Shown: positions 8,182 through 15,934 of the stretch, one piece after another
Layout: each line of letters starts with the position of its first letter
How positions within the stretch are numbered: position 1 is the stretch's first letter
DNA from: Sorangium aterium
Lineage (GTDB): Bacteria > Myxococcota_A > Polyangia > Polyangiales > Polyangiaceae
DNA length: 64,000 nucleotides
Assembly: GCF_028368935.1 (NCBI RefSeq)
Contig: NZ_JAQNDK010000003.1
Coordinates: 1,839,843-1,903,842, forward strand
Direction: 5' to 3'
Position numbers and translations under genes: made by a program
The notes under the pieces: model-generated
What the model was told of the DNA's origin: nothing
What the model saw: the letters and a program-made list of their open reading frames with translations, nothing else
Databases searched by the model: none

Positions 8182-9015
8182 ATGCCTTCCCTGACCGTTG
8201 CGGGCCCTGTGGGCGCGCTCCACATCGTCGATCATCCGGCCGCCGTCCCTCGCCCCGACGCAGGCGCCGGCTCCTCGCGCGAGGCGCTGCCGGTCGTGCT
8301 CGTGCACGGGATGGTCGGCCACGCCGGCTTCTGGGAGGCGACGCTCGCGCACGTCGCCGGCCGACGGCGCGCATTGGCGCTCGATCTCCGGGGACACGGC
8401 GCGTCGGAGCCCCCGCCCGACGCGGACTACACGCCCGCCGCCTGCGCGGCCGACGTGCTCGCGGCCCTCGACGCCCTGGCGCTCCCCCGCGTGGCGCTCG
8501 TCGGCCACAGCTACGGCGCGCTCGTGGCGCTCGCCGCCGCGGCCGCCCATCCGGAGCGGGTCGCGCGCCTCCTGCTCGCAGACCCGCCCCGGGATTTCAC
8601 GCAGATCCCGGCGGAGGTCCAGGCGCAGCACTTCCCGCCCTACCTCGCCGCCCTCGCGGCGGACGGCTGGCGTGACACCGCCGTTGCCACCTTCAACGAG
8701 GCGCTCGCGGGCAGCACGCCCGCGACCCGGGAGACGGTGCTGGCGCGCGTCGCCGCCACGCCGCACGACCGGATGCTCGGCATGTCCCGGCATTTGCTGG
8801 AGTTCGAGGCGGTGAACGCGCTGGACCGCTACCTCGCCGCGCCGGGCGCCCGCGCCCACGCCATCGTCGCCCCCTCGAACGCATGGCCGCAAAGCCTCCA
8901 CGCGCTGAGGCCCGCGCTCACGGCGGTCGTGCTGCCGGAGACCAGCCACTGGCTGATGCTCGACGCGCCGGCGGCGTTCGCCGCCGAGCTCGAGGCGTGG
9001 CTGGACGCCGCCTGA
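8182..9015 (+). CDS. Alpha/beta-fold hydrolase
   Basis: A 277-residue cytoplasmic hydrolase. It has the oxyanion-hole motif VLVHGMVGHAGFWE, the DLRGHGASEPP loop, and the nucleophile elbow GHSYGALVAL with catalytic Ser. The catalytic His lies in ETSHWLMLDAP near the C-terminus; the acid is likely an Asp or Glu in the preceding strand region and is not certain. The pattern and length match general esterase/epoxide-hydrolase-like enzymes; the substrate cannot be deduced. ATG 8182 is preceded by a GAGG-type ribosome site. The gene stands alone between the cyclase and a disordered-looking region. Confidence 0.88.
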   Translation: MPSLTVAGPVGALHIVDHPAAVPRPDAGAGSSREALPVVLVHGMVGHAGFWEATLAHVAGRRRALALDLRGHGASEPPPDADYTPAACAADVLAALDALALPRVALVGHSYGALVALAAAAAHPERVARLLLADPPRDFTQIPAEVQAQHFPPYLAALAADGWRDTAVATFNEALAGSTPATRETVLARVAATPHDRMLGMSRHLLEFEAVNALDRYLAAPGARAHAIVAPSNAWPQSLHALRPALTAVVLPETSHWLMLDAPAAFAAELEAWLDAA

Positions 9016-9489
9016 CGGAGCGCTCGCGCCCCCTCATCCCCCTCTCTCTTTCTCTCTCCTCCGCCCTGCGTGCCTCTACGGTCCCCTCGCCTCTCCTCTC
9101 CTCGCTTATCGGAGGGAGAAGCCCGGATTACGGCACTCCCGCTCTCCGGCTCAGCTCCGCCCTCGCTTCCCCGCGGCGAGCTCGCCGAACCGCTCGAGGT
9201 AGCCGCCGAACCGGTCCAGCACCTCCCGCTCGGTGAGCCCGAACTCGTCATCGCACGCAGCGCCGATCGCCCCATCCGCGCCCCGACCGCGTCGAGCGCG
9301 CGGAACGGCGTCGACACGCGGTACGGATGGGGGGTCGATCTCGTGGGTCCGCGCATGCGCCTGCCTCAGGGTAGGCGCGCGCCGCACGGAGGGATGGCGC
9401 CGACCGGGCGCACGCGGGCCGGGCGGCGGCCGCGCCGCGAGCGCCTCGCGGTCCTTTTCTGCGGGGCGCTCCCGGCCCACACTGCCGCC
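9016..9489. other. 474-bp gap with a possible minus-strand gene remnant
   Basis: No intact gene is supported. On the minus strand, about 9151-9356 reads as protein-like sequence split over two frames. One frame gives RVSTPFRALDAVGARMGRS and ALRAM; the other continues DDEFGLTEREVLDRFGGYLE and ends at a stop at 9151. A single missing base near 9247 would join them. The family is not recognised, so this may be a decayed 3' gene fragment or a chance open frame. Confidence 0.25.
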
Positions 9490-10118
9490 ATGCACGACGA
9501 CAGCGCCCCCCGGCTCTCCGCGCTCACCGAGAGGACCCTGGCTCACTACGACGATCACGCCCTGTCGTTCTGGGAGGGCACGCGCGATCACGACGTCTCG
9601 CAGAACCGCGCCGCGCTGCTCGCGGCCCTGGAGGGGGCAAGTCCGTTCACGATCCTCGATCTCGGCTGCGGCCCCGGGCGCGATCTCGCGGCGTTCCGCG
9701 CGGACGGGCACACTCCGGTCGGGCTCGACGGGTCCGCGCGGTTCGTCGAGATGGCGCGGCGACACGCGGGCTGCGAGGTGCTCCACCAGGACTTCCTGCG
9801 CCTCGACCTCGAAGCCGGGCGCTTCGACGGGATATTCGCCAACGCGTCGCTGTTCCACGTGCCGAGCAAGGAGCTGCCGCGCGTGCTCCGCGAGCTCCAC
9901 GCCGCGCTCCGCCCGCGCGGCGTCCTCTTCAGCTCGAACCCGCGGGCGACGATCGGGAGGGGTGGTCGGGCGACCGGTACGGCTGTTATTGGTCGCTCGA
10001 GCGGTGGCGGGAGCACGTGACCGCCGCCGGGTTCGAGGAGATCGATCACTACTATCGACCGGCGGGCCGGCCGCGCGAGCAGCAGCCGTGGCTGGCGACG
10101 GTGTGGCGCAAGCGCTGA
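9490..10118 (+). pseudogene. Class I SAM-dependent methyltransferase, interrupted by a -1 frameshift
   Basis: The reading frame from ATG 9490 gives a class I methyltransferase: an N-terminal helix (LAHYDDHALSFWEGTRDHD), the SAM-binding motif I ILDLGCGPGRDLAAF, the acidic motif II VGLDGSARFVEMA, and the FDGIFANASLFHVP strand. After SSNPR (about 9950) the frame degenerates and stops at 10020. The expected continuation (DDREGWSGDRYGCYW, LERWREHVTAAGFEEIDHYY, ending ATVWRKR) is in another frame and stops at 10116-10118. Restoring one G in the run near 9947-9950 rebuilds a normal protein of about 209 residues. Either this is a recent pseudogene or there is a one-base error in the sequence. The truncated 177-residue product would keep the SAM site but lose the C-terminal lid strands. 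Confidence 0.8.
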
Positions 10119-10184
10119 TCCCTCGGCGCGAGCAGCTCCCGGGAAATCGCCCCGGATCGGGAGGAGACACGCCGGCGCCCGCGG

Positions 10185-11391
10185 TCAGTGCGCCCTGATC
10201 GCCTGCGGGCGCGCGGGCGGCGGGGGCGCGGGACGCGGGCCCGCGGATGACCGCCGGGCCCAGCGCGACGATCACGAGGGCCAGCGCCACGACGAGGGCG
10301 AGGCCGCCGCGCAAGGTGAGGCGATCGGAGACCAGGCCGATGGCCGGAGGGCCGACGAGAAAGCCGCCGTACGACAGGGTGGCGAGCGTCGCCAGCGCCT
10401 TGCCGGGCGCGACGCCGGGGGCGCTCGCCCCGGCGCGGAAGACCAGCGGCACCACGACGGACAGGCCGGCGCCCACGCACCCGAACCCCAGCAGCATGGC
10501 GACAGGGGCGTTGGCGAGCAGCGCCGCGCCGAGCCCGCCCGCGACAACGACCCCGGCCGCGCGCACGACCCTATCGGCGCCGAACCGCTGCGTCAGCCCG
10601 TCCCCGGAGAACCGCCCGAGGAGCATCGCCAGCGAGAACGCGGCGTAGCCGGTCGCCGCGAAGGCCGCGGTGGTGTGGAGCTCGTCGCGGAGGTAGACGG
10701 CCGACCAGTTGGCCATCGCGCCCTCACCCACGGACGAGCAGAAGGCGACGAGGCCGAGCAGGAGGAGCCCTGTCGAGCGTGCGGCCCCGGGGGCGGCCGC
10801 GGTCGCGGGCTCGGGGCGCGCGTCGGCCGAGAGCGCCCCGCCCTCGCGCGCGACGGCCACGGCGAGGACGGCGGCGACGGCGACGAGGTGCGCCGAGGGC
10901 GACAGCGCGCGGTCGGCCGCGAGCGCGCCAAGGGCCGCCCCGATCAGCCCGCCGAGGCTGAACATGCCGTGCACCGACGCGAGGATGGGCCGACCGGAGC
11001 GCCGCTCGACCTCGACGGCCTGCGCGTTCATCGCGACGTCCATGAGGCCGTTGCACACGCCGAGCAGCAGGAGGGCCGCGACGAGCGCGGCGAAGGAAGG
11101 GGCCAGCGCGGGCAGGGGCAGCGCCGCGCACAGGAGCAGGGCCGAGACCCGGGTGATGCGCCGGCTCCCGAAGCGGGCGACGAGCGGCCCGGCGGCGCGG
11201 AAGGCGAGCATCGCGCCGCAGGCGAGGCCGAGGAGGGCGAGGCCGAGCAGGCCGTCGCGCAGCCCGAGCCGCTCGCGGACCGCAGGGACACGCGCGGCCC
11301 AGGACGCGAAGGCGATGCCGTTCGCCACGAACATGACCGAGACGGCGCGGCGGGCGCGCGCGACGTCGTCAACGACCGCGAGGGAGCCCAT
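10185..11391 (-). CDS. MFS transporter (YbjJ-like), 12 TM helices; native stop uncertain
   Basis: A major facilitator superfamily permease of about 400 residues. Helix 1 begins SVMFVANGIAFASWAARVPAV. Between helices 2 and 3 lies the motif-A-like LVARFGSRRITR. The GVCNGLMDVAMNAQAVEVE segment is characteristic of the YbjJ/FucP-like group. The second six-helix half starts near GLLLLGLVAFCSSVGEGAMA. The chosen start MGSLAVVDD lies just before helix 1. The frame has no stop after the last helix: it stays open through the antisense of the methyltransferase to 9151. A stop giving the natural-looking end RPQAIRAH lies at 10185-10187 in a neighbouring frame, so a one-base indel near 10215 is suspected. 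It is divergent from the DeoR-type regulator at 11582, which probably controls it; sugar or drug efflux is possible. Confidence 0.8.
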
Positions 11392-11495
11392 CACGGCACC
11401 CCCCGCGCAGGACCAGGCGAGCCGCTGGCGCACCGCCGCGGCCCGGGGAAGGCCGTCCGGAGGACGGCGTTGAAAGTTGGAGGCTCCCCGGAAGG

Positions 11496-11586
11496 TTCGT
11501 GCATTTTCGTGAACATCAGGGAAAGATCATGGGGCCGGAAGGGACCGGAGCAAGCAACTTCGTGCACAAACAGGAACAATCGTGCA
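11496..11586. promoter_or_regulatory. Four TTCGTG(C/A)A repeats: operator array for the DeoR-type regulator
   Basis: Near-identical octamers lie at 11496-11503 (TTCGTGCA), 11506-11513 (TTCGTGAA), 11559-11566 (TTCGTGCA) and 11579-11586 (ATCGTGCA), all in the same orientation. Spacings are 10, 53 and 20 bp, close to whole helical turns. They fill the 190-bp gap between the MFS start and the DeoR-family gene. Family members typically bind multiple direct repeats containing TTCG, and multi-site looping is common. Confidence 0.65.
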
Positions 11587-12382
11587 AAACAACGCAGACA
11601 CCTCCGGCTTGATGGTGGCCGAGCGGCGCCAGCATATTCTCGCAGTACTGGAACGCGACGGGAAGGTGGTGGCGGCAGAGCTGAGCCGTGCTTTCGGGGT
11701 CTCGGAGGACACGATCCGGCGCGATCTGCGCGAGATGGCGAACGAGGGGCTCTTGCAGCGGGTTCACGGCGGCGGCCTGCCGGTCTCGCGGGTGAACCCG
11801 AGCTTCCCTGCGCGCGAGCGGCAGCGGCCGAAGGCCAAGGAAGAGCTCGCGCGGGCCGCGGCGACGTTGATCAAGCGGGGTCAGGTGGTGTTCATCGACA
11901 GCGGGACGACCAACGTGGCCGTGGCGCGCCACCTCCCGCGCGATCTCGAGGCGACGGTCGTGACCAACAGCCCTCCCGTCGCCATCGCGCTCTCGGAGCA
12001 CCCGCGGGTGGAGGTGGTCCTGCTGGGCGGGCGCGTGCGCAAGGATCCGCTGGCCGCCGCCGACGGGGTGACCATCGCGGGGGTGCGCCAGATCCGGGCG
12101 GACCTCTGCTATCTGGGGGTGTGCACGCTCGATCCCACGTTCGGCGTCACCACGCTGGATCTGGACGAGTCGTACGTGAAGCGGGCGATGGTGGAGGCCT
12201 CCGCCGAGGTCGTCGCGCTGGTGACCGCGGACAAGCTGGGCACCGTGTCACCGTACGTGGTCGCGCCGCTGAGCGAGCTCACATGGCTGTTCACCGAGCG
12301 CGGCGTGTCGCAGGAGGCGCTCGCGCCCTACCGGGCCGCGGGCGTCACCGTCACGCAGGACCTCGAGGCGGAGCCGGCCTAG
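11582..12382 (+). CDS. DeoR/GlpR-family transcriptional regulator
   Basis: A 266-residue repressor of the DeoR family. Residues about 14-70 form the winged HTH (ERRQHILAVLERDGKVVAAE; GVSEDTIRRDLREMANEGLL, then the QRVHGGG wing). The C-terminal DeoRC sugar-phosphate-sensor domain has the signature FIDSGTTNVAVARHL, the LLGGRVRKD loop and the DLCYLGVCTLDPTFGVTT segment. Ligands in the family are phosphorylated sugars or polyols; which one applies here is unknown. GTG 11582 overlaps the fourth operator-like repeat; ATG 11612 is an alternative that would place all four repeats upstream. It is divergently transcribed from the MFS permease, its likely target. Confidence 0.92.
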   Translation: MQNNADTSGLMVAERRQHILAVLERDGKVVAAELSRAFGVSEDTIRRDLREMANEGLLQRVHGGGLPVSRVNPSFPARERQRPKAKEELARAAATLIKRGQVVFIDSGTTNVAVARHLPRDLEATVVTNSPPVAIALSEHPRVEVVLLGGRVRKDPLAAADGVTIAGVRQIRADLCYLGVCTLDPTFGVTTLDLDESYVKRAMVEASAEVVALVTADKLGTVSPYVVAPLSELTWLFTERGVSQEALAPYRAAGVTVTQDLEAEPA

Positions 12383-12470
12383 TCCAGCGGGTCAGAGATC
12401 CTGCCACGATTTCTGGGAGGCGCAGGCTCGCTCTGGCCATGCCGAGCTCGAGGTCCCTGGACGCCTCGGC

Positions 12471-13490
12471 TCATTTTTTCACGACGAACTTCGCCGTCGT
12501 GAACTTGACTGTCCCGCTGTTGTTCTGGGACTCGACCAGCAGCTTGATCTCGTGCAGATTCCCCAGGGAAAGGCCGAGCGCTTCCCACTTGGTGAAGTGT
12601 TCGGAGACGGAGATGGTGCCGCACGTGCGAGCCGTCCGCCGGATGCTGAAATATTGATCGAACGTCGCGCTCGCGCCCGTGATGGCCGGCTTGTTCACGC
12701 GGGTCTTCTTCCACACGTCGTAGGTCTCACCATCGGCAGTGAGCGTTCCTACCTCGTCCCGCGGCGTCCCGTCGGAAGAGAAGCCTGCCGGCTTTTCGCT
12801 GCCCCAGTCGTCGAGGATGTAGAACTCGCGCAGCGGGTTGACGGTCCAGCCGTAGATGCCGATGTACGTCAAGCCGCCGTCCTCCTCCGTCTTGGTATGC
12901 GCGAACTCCGCCGATACGGTGCCGATCTGGGTGTGCTTCTGGGTCTGGTTGAAGTCGAGCCCGACGCGCGCCAAGAAATCCTCGACGTTGTTCCATTCCG
13001 CACTGAACGCGGCGTCGACGCCGTGCACGGTCATGCAGCCCTTCCCGCCTCCCTCCGCCCAGAGCTCATAACCATAACCATTGCCCGCATTGCCTCGGCT
13101 GTTCGAGCAATACTCCCTGCCTCCGGTCAGGGGTGTCGCTGGCGGGCAGGTGTTCGCGCCGCTGCCCGTGGACCCGCCGCCCTCGCCGGTGGACCCGCCG
13201 TCGCCGGTGGATCCACCTCCACCCGTCGCTCCGCCCGCACCCGGGGGTCCACCGCTGCTGCTCCCGCCGCCGCTCCCCGTGACGCCTCCGGTAGTAGCGG
13301 AGGCAGCGCCCGTGCCCCCGGCGCCCGGTTGACCACCGCTTCCGCTCGCGCCGGTGGATCCTGCGATCGATCCGCCGCTCCCGTCTTCGTCCTTCCCTTC
13401 CCCGGAGCCGGAACAGCCCGTGAACGCCGCGGCAGCCAGGCAAGCGGCGAGTGTACCCAGCGACCAGCGGGACGAGACGAGAATCTTCAT
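12471..13490 (-). CDS. Secreted GH11 endo-1,4-beta-xylanase lipoprotein
   Basis: A 339-residue exported enzyme that cleaves internal beta-1,4 bonds of xylan. Residues 1-25 are a signal peptide with a lipobox-like end (AAAAFTGC). Residues 26-110 are a Gly/Ser/Thr linker. The GH11 beta-jelly-roll fills the rest: the GYGYELWAEGG strand, WNNVEDFLARVGLDF, and IGIYGWTVNPLREFY with the predicted nucleophile E222. Then come the thumb-like VNKPAITGASATFDQYFSIR, VSEHFTKWEALGL and the acid/base E320 in LLVESQNNSGT. Both catalytic glutamates are present, so it should be active. The start MKILVSSRW is chosen because the signal peptide begins there; the frame also allows upstream starts. It lies next to the GH16-like gene on the same strand. 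Confidence 0.9.
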   Translation of the reverse strand: MKILVSSRWSLGTLAACLAAAAFTGCSGSGEGKDEDGSGGSIAGSTGASGSGGQPGAGGTGAASATTGGVTGSGGGSSSGGPPGAGGATGGGGSTGDGGSTGEGGGSTGSGANTCPPATPLTGGREYCSNSRGNAGNGYGYELWAEGGGKGCMTVHGVDAAFSAEWNNVEDFLARVGLDFNQTQKHTQIGTVSAEFAHTKTEEDGGLTYIGIYGWTVNPLREFYILDDWGSEKPAGFSSDGTPRDEVGTLTADGETYDVWKKTRVNKPAITGASATFDQYFSIRRTARTCGTISVSEHFTKWEALGLSLGNLHEIKLLVESQNNSGTVKFTTAKFVVKK

Positions 13491-13762
13491 GGTTGGAGCA
13501 TGCCAGGGGTTGCACATGGTGATCAAGCGAGGCGAACCCTTGGAAGGTTGGCTCGTCGTCGGGTCGCCGCTCTGACAGAAGTTTCCAGACCTGTGGAAAC
13601 ATTCTCGCCGAGGCGCGCAGCCGTTCGGCGTAGGTGTCACCGGCGGTCGCGAGCCCCCGCGCGCCGCGCAGGAGCGCGATCTGCACGGCGTCGAACCCCA
13701 TCATCGTCACGGCGCCGTGAACCAGGAGAGTCTGTCTGTATCCGAAGGGAGCGATCTCCGCT

Positions 13763-15508
13763 CTAAGGCACCGTGTCCCGACGGGAGATCGACGAAGACC
13801 GAAGGCTAGTTATCTTCGCGTCGACCTCGGCGGACGACAGGATCGCGTCCTCGGCGAAGTAGACCCAGTCGACGTCCTCGTTGTATGTCCGCGAGCTGCC
13901 CTTCGCGGCGTCGAGCTCATCGTACCAGAGGTTGAAGAAGATGAATTGATCCACTTCTGGAGCGTACATGGAACCGTGCGTCGCGCGATGCACTCCATCG
14001 ATGTAATAGCTGATGGAGGCGCTGGTGACCTGGACAACGAGCGTGTGAAAGCCGTTGAAGTTCGCGGAGACCGAGTTCGAGACGTTCACGTCCGACGTCT
14101 CCCACGAGGTCAGCCACATCGTGCTCGTGTTGCCCTGGCCCCAACCGCCGTTGGGCATGTACTCGAAATCCTGCTCCGAGTAGTCCGGGTCGCCGGCGGC
14201 CCACTCGGTCAAGGTGAAGAAGGTCTCGACGGGCTTGTCGGCGTAAAAGCGCGTGCCGGACAGCGGGGTGTCGTTGAACTTGACCCTCGCAGCGTAGGTG
14301 CCGAAGCGGAACTTCTGGGCATGGGTGATCACCTCGGCCTGCGACGTGGTCCCTCCGGTGCCGCTCGTGCTCGCCTTGAGACGCATCAGCTTGTTCGTGG
14401 AGCTCTGCGGGTCAGCGACCATCGAAACGTTGGATTCCAGCCACGCCGCGCCGCTCACGCCCGGCGCCCCCGACCAGCTCCGCACCGACCACCAGCTCGT
14501 GAAGTTGGCGTCGCTGGTCCCGTTGTAGCTGAAATCGTCGAAGAACTCGGCCGTGACCGCGCTGCCGGCCCGGGTCGTCGCGCTCGCCTGATTGGAGGCG
14601 GCAGACGCGCCGCCCGCGTTCAGGGCCGTGACCTTGTAATAGTAGGTGGTCGACGCCGCCAGGCCGGTGCTGTTGTAGCTGGTAGAGGTCACGCCGCTGG
14701 CGATGCGGTTCCCCGCGCCAGGCGTGAAACCCGACGTGGTCGATCGGTAGACGTCATAGCTCGTCGCACCGCTGCTCGCCGCCCAGCTCAGGGAGATCGC
14801 GCTTGCGCTCGACGCCGTGGCCGTCAGGGAGATCGGCGCCGGAGGCGGCGACACGCTGCCGCTCGGCGGCGTACCGCTGCGCAAGCCGCCCGTGGGCGCG
14901 GAGCCGGCGTCGTGCACGGTGATACGGCTAGAGTTGGAGAAGGTCGTCTGGCTTCCATACGAGTAATCGTCGGTCTCGACGACGTTCGTGTTGAACTCGA
15001 TCCCGAGGTCGATCGGCTGGGTCGTCGCCCCCGCAGCCAGGCTTCCGGCGGCGCTGGTGAAGCCGATCTGCACGTAGCGATCGGCGCCCGTGTAGGACAC
15101 GGTCCCGGTCGTCAGCGTAACTCGACTGCAGCCAGGGCTCCACCACCAGCACGCCGGGGTCACGGTCGTCGCGCTGTCTTTCGTGAACCAGTAGCGTATG
15201 ACGATGCTGCTCAGCGGTATCGAGACAGCGGTGTTGTTGCGGATTTTTATCCCGGCCTCGATGATGGAGTCGTTCGGCGCGGCGGCGTCATAGTTGCTGT
15301 AATGAACGGTAAAGTCGGCCGCTCCGGCGAGGCTATCGCTCGAGTGACCGCAAGTCGAGAGCGCGATGAAGATGCTCAAGCACGCAAGGCGGAGGGCGCG
15401 AGCCCGCAAGAAAACGGCCGTCCTTTCGAGGAACGTCACACCTTGGCGCCGGCCAGTCCGCCTCGTCTGCTCGGCAGCATGTAGATATCTCGAGTTCATG
15501 ATTGTCAA
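13763..15508 (-). CDS. Secreted CBM3-FN3-GH16-like polysaccharide hydrolase
   Basis: About 581 residues. After an Arg-rich N-region and hydrophobic export signal (LRLACLSIFIALST) comes a family 3 cellulose-binding module (about 62-205; FTVHYSNYDAAAPND, IRYWFTKDS, YVQIGFTSAAGSL). A fibronectin type III domain (about 235-325; ISLSWAASSGATSYDVYRST) follows, then a beta-jelly-roll catalytic domain (about 335-560). The SEQDFEYMPNG motif fits the GH16 E-x-D-x-E catalytic signature, so beta-glucan or a related polymer is the likely substrate. A TTG at 15506-15508 is preferred as start because AAAGGAG lies five bases before it; ATG 15499 is the alternative but is 14 bases away. The CBM3 suggests attachment to cellulose. 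It may be co-expressed with the xylanase, 272 bp downstream. Confidence 0.85.
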   Translation of the reverse strand: MTIMNSRYLHAAEQTRRTGRRQGVTFLERTAVFLRARALRLACLSIFIALSTCGHSSDSLAGAADFTVHYSNYDAAAPNDSIIEAGIKIRNNTAVSIPLSSIVIRYWFTKDSATTVTPACWWWSPGCSRVTLTTGTVSYTGADRYVQIGFTSAAGSLAAGATTQPIDLGIEFNTNVVETDDYSYGSQTTFSNSSRITVHDAGSAPTGGLRSGTPPSGSVSPPPAPISLTATASSASAISLSWAASSGATSYDVYRSTTSGFTPGAGNRIASGVTSTSYNSTGLAASTTYYYKVTALNAGGASAASNQASATTRAGSAVTAEFFDDFSYNGTSDANFTSWWSVRSWSGAPGVSGAAWLESNVSMVADPQSSTNKLMRLKASTSGTGGTTSQAEVITHAQKFRFGTYAARVKFNDTPLSGTRFYADKPVETFFTLTEWAAGDPDYSEQDFEYMPNGGWGQGNTSTMWLTSWETSDVNVSNSVSANFNGFHTLVVQVTSASISYYIDGVHRATHGSMYAPEVDQFIFFNLWYDELDAAKGSSRTYNEDVDWVYFAEDAILSSAEVDAKITSLRSSSISRRDTVP

Positions 15509-15934
15509 TCGTGCTCCTTTCGCGCCCGCATCGCGCAACGTCGCCGAGCCGTGGTCGACTTCCAGCCTCGTGTCGAGCGGCGTCCGCTTCGCGCAGAAAT
15601 TCAGCGTATGGACGCTCTTGCTGCGCCACGTGGCGAAGCACAGCGTGTGCCAGCGCTGAGCAGCGCCGAATTGGGCTTCGAAGCGACAGGTTCAACGGAG
15701 CATTGCCGGGAGTGTGTGCGAGGGCGATCTCGGCGATCCCTCGGGTGCGATCTCTGGGGCAAAGGGGCGATCGACGGGATCGCACCCGCCGTCATGGGGT
15801 CGCACAGCGGCTCGGGGGTTCAAATGCTGGATAACTTCAACAAAGCTGCCCTATGGATCTTCTTTGATCCATCCATGCACGAACGTCGCGCGGCCTCACG
15901 TGACGTCGGCGCGGAGGCCTGCTGAGATGGCAGC
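15509..15934. other. Divergent intergenic region, 426 bp
   Basis: It lies between the GH16-like gene and the FHA-sigma54 activator. No gene is supported; open frames are short and lack domain features. The only structure seen is the inverted repeat at 15742-15788. Confidence 0.6.
15742..15788. promoter_or_regulatory. 11-bp perfect inverted repeat in divergent promoter region
   Basis: CGGGTGCGATC (15742-15752) and its exact complement GATCGCACCCG (15778-15788) are separated by 25 bp, between the GH16-like gene and the sigma54 activator. It could be a binding site for a dimeric activator (an enhancer-like site) or an RNA hairpin. The divergent setting favours a DNA operator. Confidence 0.5.

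Noticed and set aside
9151..10184. Extension of the MFS frame to 9151 as a genuine 760-residue fusion
   Set aside because: Residues after the last helix are antisense of the methyltransferase and show no transporter or enzyme features; an indel near the native stop is more likely.
15820..15870. tRNA-like GGTTCAAATGC segment
   Set aside because: It resembles a T-arm, but no acceptor stem, D-arm or anticodon arm can be drawn around it.
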